A stretch of DNA of 23,043 bases from a virus, in the IMG/VR virus record IMGVR_UViG_3300020377_000034, positions 1-23,043 of that record; one strand, given 5' to 3'. Shown here in pieces: positions 15,301 through 21,700 of this stretch. The stretch's first letter is position 1; every line of letters starts with the position of its first letter. The notes under the pieces were generated by a model. The model did not search any database and had not been told where the DNA came from. It saw nothing but the letters and a program-made list of their open reading frames with translations. A program made the position numbers and the translations under genes.

Positions 15301-17651
15301 GATGAATCTGTTTTATCATCATTTTTAACATAATCATTATTCTTAATTTGATCAAATAGGTTAGAATTATTTTCACTCAATACATACCAGTTTTGCTGAG
15401 TATCATCAAATTGAATTGGATGTCCAATATCATTTGGATTCTTATCACTTACTCTACTTTCTACTCTTAAATTAGTACCACCGAAAATTGATATGGGAAT
15501 ACCATTTACAGCATTTGAAAATGTGCTTGCTAATTTTAATGCAGTTGGTGTAGGTTTGATAGCAAAGTAAACTCTGTTTGGTTCTAATCCCTCTGGTAAA
15601 TCACCATCCTCACTTATAACACGAACTGTCTCACCATCAATAATACCAATATCGTTAATTGCTAGTTCAAAATTGGTATTAGGTGCTGATGCAGGACTAA
15701 ATTTAGTTCCTTGATGAGAGTTGATTCCAATACTAGCAGTTTGAACACCTACGGTTATATTCTCTGGCATGTAAACTGGAGAACCAAACTCAGTTCCACC
15801 TATTGACACATATAATTTTTCGTTTAAGTTTGCACCTAATCTATATCCCTGTGTTAATGCAAGTGGTGGTACATCTTCTCTATCAAATCCTGCGAGATAT
15901 AAGTGTGATGATATTCCTGCTTGCTTTGTTTTATCTACATCTAACTGGAAATAAGATATTTTGTCTATATCTTCATCAAAAGTTGATACAAACTCAGGAG
16001 AAACTATGTGTGTAATATATCCTTGATCGTCCCTCGGAAAAGCATCTGGTCTGAATCCACCTGATAGTAAAGCATGTTGTCCAAAGTTTGAGTTGGAGTT
16101 GGTGATAGATGCGTCAGATCCACCCTCACCTTTGATATGACCATTAAATCCAATAGCAAACACGGACACAATCTGCATGACTGCATCATTATCCATCCTG
16201 ACATGAGTTTGTTCCCAACCCTTTCGATATATTGCACTGCTATCTAAGTGATATACTGTATTTGGGTCAGTAGAACTTGACTCTGCACTTAATGTAGCAC
16301 CTGTAGTTTTTGAATATGGTATTGACTCATAGATACGACTCTCTTTATTATATTTCGCAAATGCTCTGTCATCTTTCTGTAGTGAGATACCAGTGAACTG
16401 AGCAACAACCATTGATCTGAAACCTGTTGCTTTTGCACCATCTGCCAACATTCCATTCATACCATAAACAGAACGAAGTGATAAGTTAAAGATATAAGGT
16501 GATGCACCTTTTACTGTATCAGATTCAATTGTCACCCTTGCTGCACTAATATTAGTAGGTGTAGCAGGTAAATTAGCAGGGACAGCAGGTATTAAATATG
16601 TAAACTTAGTCTCAGATTGTACAGATTGTACAGATGTTGATATATTATAAGGTGTAACATTGACACCACTAATTTTAATTGGTGTACCTGCAGTTAATCC
16701 ATGAGGTAAAGTTGTTGTGACAGTTACCTGAGTAGTTGCTGTAGTACCATCACCCGCAAAAATAGATGATATGATGAGAGGGTCATTACCTAATGCACCA
16801 ACGATCTCAAATTCTGGTCTAACTTTATCAAAATCACCTACTACATTCGGCCATTCAAAGTTTACTGGACGACCCGTTGGTTCTTGATAAGCATAACTCA
16901 ACTTATAATAGTACATACTTAGGTCTGTACCTGCTGCCTCAAATCCCTCTACCTCATTAACACCATCAGCATACTCAAAACAAGTAAGTTTATGATGAGA
17001 GAATGTCGGCCTTGATCTATTTGCTTCATCAAAATTCTGGTGATCTGTATATACTAAACCATTTTCATCGCCATCAAAGAAACTAAATTGCCAGAAGTAA
17101 CAGTTACCTGTTATCCTCATTATAGCAGAATTTGGTACAAAATCATCTGTGGGATTTGGTACATATAGAGGTCTTACCTTAGTCTTTCTCAAATCCATAC
17201 CAACTATGGATGTACCTCTAGGAACTATTACACCACCATAAATTGAGTTGAACTTATATAATACATTGTTCTCTACTGTTAAATCAAATTCGCTAGTAAG
17301 ATTTAATCCAAAAGTTAGTGAAGCGAGTGTTTCTGCACCTGCAGGTGATACTGATAATGCTCTGGTTGCATCTGTAGGATCTGGTTTGATAGCAAAACCT
17401 GGTCTATTATCAATAACATGTTCGCCAGGATATATTAATATAGTTGTCTTATCAGTTTCATCATTATCAATACCTGACTGATATGAGAATCTCGCAGACT
17501 CAATAAGAGCTCTTTGAATTGTTTTAAAAGGTTTGGTTAAAGAGTTACCTTGATTTGTAATACTATCTGTAGAGTCCAAATCATTTGGATTCACATAGAG
17601 GATTCTACCCTCGGTATTCTTTATAAAATTTTCTAGCTTATTTAATGGCAT
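12396..17651 (-). CDS. Giant tail-fibre protein with C-terminal S74 chaperone
   Basis: At 1751 aa this is the largest gene here. The N-terminus (MPLNKLENFIKNTEGRILYV) leads into a segment typical of pectin-lyase-like parallel beta-helices (SLTKPFKTIQRALIESA, then TTILIYPGEHVIDNRPG). The middle contains Ig-like beta modules repeating an LPHG(L/I)-type turn (TTTLPHGLTAGT, TTTLPHGIRQGS, EKPHKVREGQ). The C-terminal about 92 residues form a peptidase-S74 intramolecular chaperone: SDISLKENIS, then IGVIAQDIEKVLPEAV and YNKLIPLLIEAV. In this family a Ser-Lys dyad cuts before the chaperone after the fibre trimerises. S1660 (codon 12672-12674) and K1665 have the spacing of the K1F endosialidase pair (S911/K916), so self-cleavage should work. 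It is the first gene after a late-type promoter region. Host range of the phage is likely set partly here. Confidence 0.9.
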   Translation of the reverse strand: MPLNKLENFIKNTEGRILYVNPNDLDSTDSITNQGNSLTKPFKTIQRALIESARFSYQSGIDNDETDKTTILIYPGEHVIDNRPGFAIKPDPTDATRALSVSPAGAETLASLTFGLNLTSEFDLTVENNVLYKFNSIYGGVIVPRGTSIVGMDLRKTKVRPLYVPNPTDDFVPNSAIMRITGNCYFWQFSFFDGDENGLVYTDHQNFDEANRSRPTFSHHKLTCFEYADGVNEVEGFEAAGTDLSMYYYKLSYAYQEPTGRPVNFEWPNVVGDFDKVRPEFEIVGALGNDPLIISSIFAGDGTTATTQVTVTTTLPHGLTAGTPIKISGVNVTPYNISTSVQSVQSETKFTYLIPAVPANLPATPTNISAARVTIESDTVKGASPYIFNLSLRSVYGMNGMLADGAKATGFRSMVVAQFTGISLQKDDRAFAKYNKESRIYESIPYSKTTGATLSAESSSTDPNTVYHLDSSAIYRKGWEQTHVRMDNDAVMQIVSVFAIGFNGHIKGEGGSDASITNSNSNFGQHALLSGGFRPDAFPRDDQGYITHIVSPEFVSTFDEDIDKISYFQLDVDKTKQAGISSHLYLAGFDREDVPPLALTQGYRLGANLNEKLYVSIGGTEFGSPVYMPENITVGVQTASIGINSHQGTKFSPASAPNTNFELAINDIGIIDGETVRVISEDGDLPEGLEPNRVYFAIKPTPTALKLASTFSNAVNGIPISIFGGTNLRVESRVSDKNPNDIGHPIQFDDTQQNWYVLSENNSNLFDQIKNNDYVKNDDKTDSSYFKRFEDRRGIDNKLYKVRYVIPKEASNSRDPVEGFILQQSASTGFAKTSDATKTTITQEDNNFKRNYGFIATTSEVGGTVTVRVEKPHKVREGQMVLVENVLDSNNPTGVGKKGYNGFYTVTAVPNSMEFQYKNVDIDGDVKNTGNFIDNTATRDQGLPRFAVKDNKGNFDVYRSTVLKPYVKDETDGVYLLEILASDYSPPGEFSNQKYSQQVSDFYPQLDRDNIRKNPPATKSFARRTPLGKVDSNNLLNSATREAIDKFAQNFGLGIGVSSVSPVSAGIVTVQLTDQHSLNGIADFDNPSFMSSGTGFATTDKYNVRLLDGGQNWNGATAHITVGVGSTAITTFEIQSPGSGYQGGETLFPENFVGASIGVPTTGLISGINDTIQVTGIGQTVGGYFRIVSVPSKSSIAIAATTGDPTILAGQYVFNSGPSVAIASTQFDATTGLTTFTTTLPHGIRQGSQFTLVDNNNNKVGDYYSNTISNPNQFTAKTVTDPVYVAGFRILPHAFSDNNQAVNVKEAIGSRYFKLYGNDTVGLTTDVVTTTTAFPVQHASGIGTANRFQLGDYLEIDEEIIRVSATGLSGANNDSLTVLRGQLGTVPKNHKINSQIRKLNTLAVEGRRPSILRASGHTFEYLGYGPGNYSTALPQVQNRTLTETEEFLAQSQNRGGGTTVYTGLNNRGDFFIGNKKINSATGQEKSFDIPIPSITGEDPSANSVVFDEVTVKQRLNVEGGTGQNILSQFDGPVTFTNDISMTGKVVSSGSIELAGTIDFTGEFPNGAVVNNVIVGVGTNKTEITTKTNTGDLILNASPGFRVAIATETQYDAPVIYNQLVQNTGFTTFSGDVFFAGAGATFCGGPLHVCDDIVAFYGQTSDISLKENISLLDNPLAKVMQIRGTEYDWKEGNKNYSGHDIGVIAQDIEKVLPEAVSTKPDGTKGVHYNKLIPLLIEAVKDLSNKVDDIKDK
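12397..12404 (-). promoter_or_regulatory. T4-late-like promoter GATAAATA
   Basis: The octamer GATAAATA on minus (12404 to 12397) matches the T4 late consensus (TATAAATA; NATAAATA in cyanophages). It is formed by the last two codons and part of the TAA stop of the 1751-aa fibre gene. A start about 6 nt downstream (near 12391) leaves a leader of about 23 nt before the ATG at 12368. The identical octamer occurs on plus at 17695-17702. Confidence 0.6.
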
Positions 17652-17682
17652 CTCACTCTCAGTAGATACAGGTTGCTGCAGT

Positions 17683-17689
17683 TATTTAG
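17683..17689 (-). promoter_or_regulatory. Late-promoter-like GCTAAATA for the giant fibre
   Basis: On minus, CTAAATA (17689 to 17683, preceded by G) differs by one base from the NATAAATA late consensus. It sits about 30 nt upstream of the ATG at 17651. With the plus-strand GATAAATA only 5 bp away, the 70-bp intergenic region 17652-17721 appears to hold two back-to-back late promoters. Nothing else is visible in this gap. Confidence 0.4.
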
Positions 17690-17694
17690 CCTTA

Positions 17695-17702
17695 GATAAA
17701 TA
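17695..17702 (+). promoter_or_regulatory. T4-late-like promoter GATAAATA
   Basis: Plus-strand GATAAATA, the same octamer as at 12397-12404. A start near 17708 gives a leader of about 14 nt to the ATG at 17722. It would drive the plus-strand block of small membrane proteins and the proline-rich structural protein. Confidence 0.6.
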
Positions 17703-17721
17703 CTTCACGCATACTAATATT

Positions 17722-17976
17722 ATGGATTTTCAAAAAGTAACAACTAGCGTTACTGCTGCAACAGTTGTAGGAACAGGTCTTGTGGTTGGTGGCAATCAAG
17801 CGATTGACCATTATAGTAACGGTCCTCAAAAAAGACAGGATGCACAAATTGAGCAAATTAGGCAAGTAGTTGCTGAAGAGGTCTTTAAGCAATTGCAAAA
17901 TGCTTGGCCTGAGACTTCAGGTCCTGTGAAAGGATCTGTAGTACCCAAAAATTACAAAAATAACTTACCAAAATGA
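17722..17976 (+). CDS. Small membrane-anchored protein, 84 aa
   Basis: First gene of the plus-strand block. Residues 3-25 (FQKVTTSVTAATVVGTGLVV) form a hydrophobic, Thr/Val-rich segment that could be a membrane anchor. Residues 33-62 (PQKRQDAQIEQIRQVVAEEV...) form a charged amphipathic or coiled-coil helix, and the end is Pro/Lys-rich. I recognise the type as common in cyanomyoviruses, but it has no known function. It overlaps the next gene by ATGA (17973-17976). A late-type promoter lies 20 bp upstream. Confidence 0.75.
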   Translation: MDFQKVTTSVTAATVVGTGLVVGGNQAIDHYSNGPQKRQDAQIEQIRQVVAEEVFKQLQNAWPETSGPVKGSVVPKNYKNNLPK

Positions 17977-18212
17977 AAGCAATCAAAGGATTTAACGGTG
18001 GTCTATGGGCATTCCGTCTAGTATTTGCAGTAGTGGTCGCAGAACTTGCCATAGTAGCAGGGACTGTGGTAGGATGTTTTGAACAGGACATTTGTTCTGA
18101 TGCAGACACTCAAGCAATTAAAGAAACAATGCAAGGTTTAGCAACTAAATCATTCGCACTGTATGCTGCAGAAAAAGGTATCAAATCTAACTCCAAAGAA
18201 AATGAAGTATAG
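17973..18212 (+). CDS. Small membrane protein with two cysteines, 79 aa
   Basis: A basic N-terminus (MKAIKGFNGG) is followed by a hydrophobic segment at about residues 11-35 (WAFRLVFAVVVAELAIVAGT). A short CFEQDIC loop comes next, with two Cys six residues apart that may form a disulphide if periplasmic. A soluble helical tail follows. The segment may be an uncleaved anchor or a signal peptide. The start overlaps the preceding stop by ATGA, and the end overlaps a 29-aa gene by 11 bp. Cyanophage homologues exist in my memory, but no function is known. Confidence 0.75.
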   Translation: MKAIKGFNGGLWAFRLVFAVVVAELAIVAGTVVGCFEQDICSDADTQAIKETMQGLATKSFALYAAEKGIKSNSKENEV

Positions 18213-18291
18213 CTCAGCAATCATATTAAGCATTATTTTTGCTTCAATCATATGCCTACCAACATTTGCATATGCAGGAGTAGCGGTATGA
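18202..18291 (+). CDS. 29-aa signal-peptide-like microprotein
   Basis: A 29-codon frame, MKYSSAIILSIIFASIICLP at its start, ending TFAYAGVAV. It consists almost wholly of a signal-peptide-like sequence: a Lys near the start, a 13-residue hydrophobic core, then an AYA-type cleavage site. If processed, only a few residues would remain, and CLP could instead serve as a lipoprotein-like site, though the context is not a good lipobox. It begins inside the end of the 79-aa gene and ends in an ATGA overlap with the 41-aa gene. That chain of overlaps is the evidence for it; function unknown. Confidence 0.5.
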   Translation: MKYSSAIILSIIFASIICLPTFAYAGVAV

Positions 18292-18413
18292 ACTACCATG
18301 AAGTAATGTTAGTATATAAAAAATCCCCATACATTCCCCTAAGTCGTATTCCTAAAATTTTCTGGACTGCCTTAGTTGTAGCAGTATTATGTCAATTCCC
18401 TACATTAACCTAA
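18288..18413 (+). CDS. 41-aa single-pass membrane microprotein
   Basis: The ATG at 18288 overlaps the preceding TGA as ATGA and has the best Shine-Dalgarno sequence in this block (AGGAG at 18276-18280, 7 nt before the ATG), so it is likely translated. The N-terminal 20 residues are polar and basic (MNYHEVMLVYKKSPYIPLSR). They are followed by one membrane segment (IFWTALVVAVLCQFPTL). Its last 25 bp overlap the start of the next gene. No known family. Confidence 0.6.
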   Translation: MNYHEVMLVYKKSPYIPLSRIPKIFWTALVVAVLCQFPTLT

Positions 18414-19216
18414 ATGGTATTCAAATAGACTTTAGTAGAATTAGTGAAGTCAACATAGGTGATACTCGTGTTTGGGTGATAAATCCTCCAACAGCGATTC
18501 CACAAAGAGTCCCAGTAACTACTGAGATTGGAACTCCAATTGTGGATATACCTGGTTGCGTGAAGATAAATCGTGAGAATTCCAGTCGGAAGGAAGGCAA
18601 TAAGAACAAGGTATTAGTAGATGACGACCCCAAAGGTAATATTGTATTATGTGACGGTGGGATGCCTTATTACGAACCTGCTGACTATAAATCAGATGGG
18701 TTAACATGGGAAACAGTAAAAGTAGAACAAGAAGAACCTCCTCCAGTAAATACGGGTGATCCACCTCCTCCTCCAGACTCAAATACAGAAACACCTGATA
18801 CACCAATACCTCCAAAAGAAGTAGAGTGTCCTCCTCCTAATGCTAGAAGAATAGGTGATAGGTCACAAACTGGGAAAGAACAGATAAAAGAGTACAAATT
18901 AACACCTGATGGTAAAATTTGTGAGACAATTTGGGAACCAGTTCCTGCAGTGCAACAATTCTTACCTTCTATAGAAACTGTATCAACAACAGCAACCATA
19001 GCAACAGTCGCTACTGTATCTGCCTTGTTTGCTAAACCAATAGCAGACTTGCTTCTAAAAGTTGTAAAACCTGTTGTTAAGAAAGGTATTACTGCTGTGA
19101 AGAAGAAGTTTGGTCGTCCTGAGAAGAGGATGTCCCGATCTGAATGGGTAACCCAAGAATATCGGAAGTCGAGAGGTCTACCTCCGATTGGTCAGAAGGT
19201 GAAGAAGAAGGATTAA
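18389..19216 (+). CDS. Proline-rich structural-type protein, C-terminal anchor
   Basis: A 275-aa protein. Residues 1-110 form a soluble domain (MSIPYINLNGIQIDFSRISE...). A Pro/Glu-rich linker follows at about 112-150, including PPPVNTGDPPPPPD and CPPP. A second small domain (150-185) leads into a hydrophobic Thr/Ala/Val segment at about 195-215 (TVSTTATIATVATVSALFA). The C-terminus is very basic (KPVVKKGITAVKKKFGRPEK). The order linker, membrane-like helix, cationic tail fits a virion protein that touches membrane or DNA. I remember similar cyanophage virion structural proteins, but this is not certain. The last 128 bp overlap the opposite-strand gene 19089-20321. No terminator is visible. 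Confidence 0.75.
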   Translation: MSIPYINLNGIQIDFSRISEVNIGDTRVWVINPPTAIPQRVPVTTEIGTPIVDIPGCVKINRENSSRKEGNKNKVLVDDDPKGNIVLCDGGMPYYEPADYKSDGLTWETVKVEQEEPPPVNTGDPPPPPDSNTETPDTPIPPKEVECPPPNARRIGDRSQTGKEQIKEYKLTPDGKICETIWEPVPAVQQFLPSIETVSTTATIATVATVSALFAKPIADLLLKVVKPVVKKGITAVKKKFGRPEKRMSRSEWVTQEYRKSRGLPPIGQKVKKKD

Positions 19217-20321
19217 TCCATTTGGGTTGTGGTAGGTTATGCTCATGTGGTATAACCATACCGCCTGGTGCTGTAACAACTACATCAGCACATATAGCAG
19301 CGTATTGAGATTTAGGATGGAAAAATATACCTTGTTTTTTAAGTTCTCCACAATTTTTTAATCTTGCCAATTCAAAATCAAGTCTTTTATTAGATACAAC
19401 TTGAGTTGCTAGATTTATCTGTGCCTGTGCTGCCTCTTGGCACTGCTTTTGTAATTTCCTATTCATAGGTATTGACAATGTTGCAGAGACACCAAAGTTA
19501 AAACTTTGATTTGCCTTCATGTCAGTCCTGACTGGTTTGAACCAAGTTGGTTCTAAGTTACCATTTTGCACTGCGTCTGGTACACCATCACCTGCAGGGA
19601 CATCAACTGTAATCTCCATATCTTCGCCATCAGGAAACCATCTAGTGCCATCTGCCTTAGTTCGATCGTCATACCATGATTCCCACGGATAATTCTTAAC
19701 TGTTATTGTTTGCTCTACTGTTCTACCACTTATATCTGTTACATTATATTGTGGTTCATTATAAAAATCTTCCCACGGATGTTTTCTACTATCTGCATAT
19801 TGAATATATGGTGTTACATTGAATGTACTTCCTTGACATTGCACTCCACCACCATAAGTATTAGTTATGTACGGACCCTGTAGGACCTGTATAGCTTGAT
19901 TCGTCACAGAACCAGACGAATTAGCTATTGGATTAGCTGTGGCCGACACGCCTCCTACGCCTTCAGCAAGTGCGACATTTGGTGATAGAAGACTACCTAT
20001 GGTCGCTATTGCGTAAATGTGCTTGTTGTGTCGGTGACGCTTTCTATTGTGGTTGTCCGTTGTATTATTGTTTGGTTCGTCATACCAGGTCCTTGGTAAC
20101 TTTGAGTGAACTGGAACGCACCTGTCGGATCTGTTATTGTAAAGTTTGTTGGTTGTGAGAAGTCTAACGAGTCGAAAGAAGATGTTACGCTTCCCGTTAT
20201 TATCCCGTTGCCATTTGTCGCTGACACGCCTGGTGTCACCGATACTGTTGATGTAGTCACTGGAGGATTTAGATTTTCCCCGTTGTTGTCTACTCCTACT
20301 CCCGTTACTGAGTACTCCCAT
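19089..20321 (-). CDS. Exported cyanophage protein, start uncertain
   Basis: The conserved part begins at about 20018 and runs about 309 aa. It starts with a signal-peptide-like segment (YAIATIGSLLSPNVALA, then EGVGG). GVSATANPIANSSGSVTNQA follows, and the C-terminal region contains RLDFELARLKNCGELKKQG and FHPKSQYAAICADVVV. I recognise this as a conserved, exported cyanomyovirus protein of unknown function. No ATG, GTG or TTG lies near the conserved start. The frame is open back to an ATG at 20321, but that adds 101 residues read out of frame over the upstream gene, rich in Arg/Asn and unlike a domain. An ATT at 20018 is the best-placed non-standard start. The last 128 bp are antisense to the proline-rich gene and encode a Ser-rich tail. 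Confidence 0.65.
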   Translation of the reverse strand: MGVLSNGSRSRQQRGKSKSSSDYINSIGDTRRVSDKWQRDNNGKRNIFFRLVRLLTTNKLYNNRSDRCVPVHSKLPRTWYDEPNNNTTDNHNRKRHRHNKHIYAIATIGSLLSPNVALAEGVGGVSATANPIANSSGSVTNQAIQVLQGPYITNTYGGGVQCQGSTFNVTPYIQYADSRKHPWEDFYNEPQYNVTDISGRTVEQTITVKNYPWESWYDDRTKADGTRWFPDGEDMEITVDVPAGDGVPDAVQNGNLEPTWFKPVRTDMKANQSFNFGVSATLSIPMNRKLQKQCQEAAQAQINLATQVVSNKRLDFELARLKNCGELKKQGIFFHPKSQYAAICADVVVTAPGGMVIPHEHNLPQPKWINPSSSPSDQSEVDLSTSDILGLPIQIGTSSSQDDQTSSSQQ

Positions 20322-20500
20322 CCTGTACGATAATCAATTGAATTTATGGTTTCTTGCACCGTAGAAGTTGTCTCGGTGCGGCTTGTCATACTGCCCTGTT
20401 GGAAATTAGGCACAACAGGAACAGACATCGCAATCGGGGCATTCGCAGTCAGGGCAAATGCACCCACACCCAGAACAAGCTTCTTCAGATTCATGTTCAT
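20006..20500 (-). CDS. Exported protein with signal peptide, 164 aa
   Basis: MNMNLKKLVLGVGAFALTAN and the following PIAMS form a clear Sec signal peptide with likely cleavage near residue 26. The mature part is Thr/Ser/Gly-rich and beta-rich, with SMTSRTETTSTVQETINS, an SVTPGVSATNGNGIITG stretch and an end of TTTIESVTDTTSTFTQ. It looks like a conserved cyanophage exported protein, function unknown. It starts 9 bp after the stop of the 172-aa gene, and its 3' end abuts the conserved start of the next exported protein. ATG 20494 (MNLKK) is as good a start as 20500. This stretch is more GC-rich than the genes around it. Confidence 0.75.
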   Translation of the reverse strand: MNMNLKKLVLGVGAFALTANAPIAMSVPVVPNFQQGSMTSRTETTSTVQETINSIDYRTGWEYSVTGVGVDNNGENLNPPVTTSTVSVTPGVSATNGNGIITGSVTSSFDSLDFSQPTNFTITDPTGAFQFTQSYQGPGMTNQTIIQRTTTIESVTDTTSTFTQ

Positions 20501-20507
20501 GTGTCAT
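20406..20507 (-). CDS. Doubtful 33-aa cysteine-rich overlapping microORF
   Basis: In another frame over the signal-peptide codons of the 164-aa gene, an ATG at 20507 opens 33 codons. The N-terminus is acidic and His-containing (MTHEHESEEA), followed by ten Cys at residues 11, 14, 16, 18, 21, 23, 26, 29, 31 and 32, a metallothionein-like spacing. The ATG lies only 2 nt after the upstream TAG, the best position for re-initiation. However, TGC codons arise automatically when Ala codons (GCN) follow T-ending codons, which is exactly what the overlapped signal peptide contains. It may be an artefact. Confidence 0.2.
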   Translation of the reverse strand: MTHEHESEEACSGCGCICPDCECPDCDVCSCCA

Positions 20508-20509
20508 AA

Positions 20510-21028
20510 CTAATCTATGGTAATTTCTGACACAAATTGTCCAGTAGCTGTTGTACCTGCTCCACCTGCTGTTAGTGTCATCACACCTGCTGAGGTAATA
20601 GTACCTGCAAGACTACCTGCTACACCACCAGATTGAGTTACAACGCTTCCGTAAGCGGGCATGTCTGCGACAATACCACTGCTAACATCTACACCTGATC
20701 CTATTGGATTTACAGCGTCCCCCATTACGAAACTCTCGGAAAGGCTGAAAGCCGATCCTGCTGTTGTGACACTATAAGATCCCTGTGTTTGTGTCGCTGC
20801 TGCTGTTGCAGCGTTGTCACCACTTGCTTTTGTAAGACCACCTAATGTACCTGCGGTGATATTACTACCACTTACGGTATAGGTTGATCCTATGCGTGAA
20901 GACTGTGTTGCAGCCCCGTCCACACTGAGTTGTGTACTCGTAGACAATCGGTGAGTCAAATCTGCTTTAACTGGAGTAGAAAGGAGTCCAGTTGCTGCTA
21001 TCATAATGAAGGGAATAATTTTCTTCAT
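20510..21028 (-). CDS. Exported Ser/Thr/Gly-rich protein, 172 aa
   Basis: A signal peptide MKKIIPFIMIAATGLLSTPV with an AxA-like site (VKA, then DLTHR) is followed by a low-complexity beta-rich mature part of Thr, Gly, Ala and Ser (GTLGGLTKASGDNAATAAAT, SYSVTTAGSAFSLSESF, TLTAGGAGTTATGQF). I recognise the type as conserved in cyanomyoviruses. It may be a fibril or particle surface protein, but this is unproven. It is the first gene of a set of three exported proteins reading leftward. The 33-bp gap upstream holds only an AT-rich GATAATAA sequence, a weak promoter candidate. Confidence 0.75.
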   Translation of the reverse strand: MKKIIPFIMIAATGLLSTPVKADLTHRLSTSTQLSVDGAATQSSRIGSTYTVSGSNITAGTLGGLTKASGDNAATAAATQTQGSYSVTTAGSAFSLSESFVMGDAVNPIGSGVDVSSGIVADMPAYGSVVTQSGGVAGSLAGTITSAGVMTLTAGGAGTTATGQFVSEITID

Positions 21029-21061
21029 TATTTGAGTATTATTATCTACAACTATATAGGC

Positions 21062-21385
21062 TTAAATTTCGTGCAATTCTGACATTTGCAACTCTTTTCT
21101 TATGTCTTCATGCAATCTTTCTACTGCACCTTCTTGTAACTTATTGGCACTAGGTAATCCTTGCTGACCTGGTAGTTCTCCCTCTAAAGTTGCATCAACA
21201 TCAATGATATGTGGTGGTAATGGTTTTGGTGCGTTTATTCTTTTATAAGTAAATGTTTCGTTTTGATACTCTGCGTGTAACCATACAGTTCTTTGGGCAT
21301 ATTCTTCGTGACTACAATCACAATATTTTTGACCCATTTCGTCATAGACTGTCCAATAAGGATAAAAGTGCAGTGGTAAAATCAT
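21062..21385 (-). CDS. Hypothetical protein, 107 aa
   Basis: A soluble protein. Its N-terminal aromatic part (MILPLHFYPYWTVYDEMGQK) contains a CDC pair and resembles a small beta domain. A Pro-rich linker (NAPKPLPPH) follows, then an acidic helical tail (EGAVERLHEDIRKELQMSEL). The start overlaps the stop of the 46-aa gene as ATGA (21382-21385). No known domain recognised. The 3' end lies 33 bp before the exported-protein set. Confidence 0.7.
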   Translation of the reverse strand: MILPLHFYPYWTVYDEMGQKYCDCSHEEYAQRTVWLHAEYQNETFTYKRINAPKPLPPHIIDVDATLEGELPGQQGLPSANKLQEGAVERLHEDIRKELQMSELHEI

Positions 21386-21522
21386 TTTTTCATTAATCTA
21401 GAGATAAGCACTTTTCTTCGCTTTTTTGCTGCCCTGAGTGCTTGTGGTTTGAGGGATCTTTTTAATTCTTTTTTACTATGATGTTTCCAGTTAGGTGTTA
21501 TCATGGTATTAGCACCCATCAT
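21382..21522 (-). CDS. Very basic 46-aa protein, unknown
   Basis: A short frame from ATG 21522 (a second ATG at 21519) ends in TGA at 21382, overlapping the next gene as ATGA. The product starts MMGANTMITPNWKHHSKKEL and then becomes a Lys/Arg-rich helix (ALRAAKKRRKVLISRLMKK), which suggests RNA or DNA binding. It overlaps the end of the 56-aa gene by 14 bp. Coupling at both ends is the main evidence. Confidence 0.6.
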   Translation of the reverse strand: MMGANTMITPNWKHHSKKELKRSLKPQALRAAKKRRKVLISRLMKK

Positions 21523-21679
21523 TGTGGGTGGTGTGTATCTTTATTATCTCATCACTTGGATCTCTATGAACTATCTTATCTTTCTGTATCTCAATAAACT
21601 CCATGTGTGACCTTATGAAGTCACGAGCATCATCATCTGGTTCGTATGAAGATGGTGCAAGATCGGGTTTCTCTTCCAT
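21509..21679 (-). CDS. Acidic 56-aa protein, unknown
   Basis: A frame from ATG 21679 to TAA 21509 encodes an acidic, hydrophilic protein. It starts MEEKPDLAPSSYEPDDDARD, then a helical part (FIRSHMEFIEIQKDKIV), and ends in HTTHNDGC. It begins 21 bp after the stop of the 65-aa gene and overlaps the basic 46-aa gene. An acidic and a basic microprotein side by side might bind each other; that is speculation. It covers a stretch that would otherwise look empty. Confidence 0.6.
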   Translation of the reverse strand: MEEKPDLAPSSYEPDDDARDFIRSHMEFIEIQKDKIVHRDPSDEIIKIHTTHNDGC

Positions 21680-21700
21680 TTTATTTGATCCATGTGGGTT

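Noticed and set aside
20006-20330. Programmed -1 frameshift joining the 164-aa protein to the following exported protein
   Set aside because: The frames have the right relation, but no slippery heptamer is evident. The downstream protein begins with its own signal-peptide-like segment, which argues for separate initiation.
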